A DNA stretch of 33,038 nt. Origin: Mariprofundaceae bacterium. GTDB lineage: Bacteria; Pseudomonadota; Zetaproteobacteria; Mariprofundales; Mariprofundaceae. Where the stretch lies: assembly GCA_030950835.1 (NCBI GenBank), contig JAUZQU010000124.1, forward strand, positions 1 through 33,038. Reading direction: 5' to 3'. The notes under the pieces are model-generated. The model saw only the letters and a list, made by a program, of their open reading frames with translations, was not told the DNA's origin and searched no databases. Positions 32,555-33,038 of this stretch are shown here, in pieces (position 1 is the stretch's first letter; the number at the start of each line of letters is the position of its first letter). Position numbers and translations under genes: made by a program.

Positions 32555-33038
32555 CTAGAACGTTGCTGTGACAGCATGCGTCTGTGAGAACGTTGCTGTG
32601 AGATATAAGACAAGAATAATCTCGTCAGCCAGACCAGCGGGCATAAACATCGCCGTGGCCGTGAGAGCACTGACAAGGTTGATCGCTGTCTCAAGATCTG
32701 CCGCTGTCTCAACCGCGGCCGAAATGGCCGCGTCAAAAAGAACTGGAAGGAGCAATTGTGCCGATACACTAGCCGATGCCACAATCGACGTATCAAGCAC
32801 GATAGCTGTAGCAAGCTGACTTCCAAGCATGCATGTGCCTGAGAACTGCGAGTCAAATACAACCTGCGTGCTAAGTTCAGCTCCGGTTCCGAGAGACACA
32901 GGAAGACTTGACGTCAGCGCTATGCTCGTTGTCAGCGAGGGCTGCGGCAGTGTTCCTGACACCGCAAGCACGCTATCCAAGAGAATCTGCGTGGTGAGGT
33001 CGGATGCGAATGCCCCAGAGACGCCGATTCCTGCGTCA
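32555..33038 (-). CDS. Repeat protein, about 20-residue units (partial, open at right edge)
   Basis: The last 160 residues of a gene that starts outside the window. Most of it is a series of about 20-residue repeats with the form (S/A)-x-L-x-T-x-I-x-L-D-S-x-x-x-A-S, for example SDLTTQILLDSVLAVSGTL, PSLTTSIALTSSLPVSLGTG, AELSTQVVFDSQFSGTCMLG and SQLATAIVLDTSIVASASVS. Six full units and a partial seventh are visible. Regular small hydrophobic and Thr positions suggest a beta-solenoid or beta-helical fibre. An internal TTG at 32980 is not a real start, since the frame remains open upstream. It is likely a structural (fibre or decoration) protein; its full length is unknown. Confidence 0.75.
   Translation of the reverse strand, partial: DAGIGVSGAFASDLTTQILLDSVLAVSGTLPQPSLTTSIALTSSLPVSLGTGAELSTQVVFDSQFSGTCMLGSQLATAIVLDTSIVASASVSAQLLLPVLFDAAISAAVETAADLETAINLVSALTATAMFMPAGLADEIILVLYLTATFSQTHAVTATF

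Noticed and set aside
32533-32862. 109-codon minus-strand frame overlapping the repeat protein
   Set aside because: The other frame shows a regular 20-residue repeat and is clearly the coding one.

Overview
The window is a stretch of a tailed-phage (siphovirus-type) genome or prophage. Every gene I can support lies on the minus strand, so transcription runs from the right edge to the left. Genes are packed end to end with ATGA, TGATG or GTGA overlaps, and many starts carry strong Shine-Dalgarno sequences. The largest gap is about 265 bases. The tail-tip set (DUF2460-type distal tail protein, gpL-like protein with four cysteines, NlpC/P60 peptidase, gpI/gpJ-like tip protein) is the lambda/gene-transfer-agent type, which suggests a Gram-negative host. 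The host itself cannot be named from the sequence.

Read in transcription order from the right: (1) 33038-31240, a protein of 20-residue repeats open at the right edge, a small unknown, a tail-fibre-like protein with a carbohydrate-binding-module-like segment, and a BppU-type immunoglobulin-like domain protein. (2) 31236-29814, three very Arg/Lys-rich proteins. (3) 29802-25041, HNH endonuclease, portal, scaffold, SU10-type major capsid protein, a small unknown and a head-tail connector. (4) 25037-23904, head closure, an HK97 gp10-like protein and a small basic protein. (5) 23879-20811, a 1022-residue enzyme combining a GT4-like glycosyltransferase, a methyltransferase and a GT2-like glycosyltransferase, placed inside the structural operon. 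(6) 20824-6613, tail terminator, tail tube, tail assembly chaperones, a 1587-residue tape measure and the tail-tip complex. (7) 6603-3791, a distal unknown, a cupin, an aspartyl/asparaginyl-hydroxylase-like oxygenase and purM. (8) 3664-148, a small unknown, then a complete Ro60/TROVE protein with its own probable Y RNA upstream, then two unknown proteins that may be related to each other.

The standout is region 8. The TROVE-vWA protein (1354-3042) keeps the Ro60 RNA-binding pattern K171/R175/H188 and a full metal-binding MIDAS. Within 55 bases upstream of it, on the same strand, is an 84-base RNA candidate (3097-3180). Its two ends pair over 13 bp, it has an internal loop and a perfect 9-bp upper stem, and it ends in a U-rich tail. 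This is the architecture expected of a Y RNA, the usual Ro60 partner. A good candidate promoter (TTGACA, 18 bases, TACGCT) precedes it and a terminator isolates the unit from purM. I read the left end as an accessory module for RNA handling and host metabolism (Ro60/Y RNA, purM, oxygenase, cupin) appended to a conventional virion-assembly operon. That functional grouping is inference.
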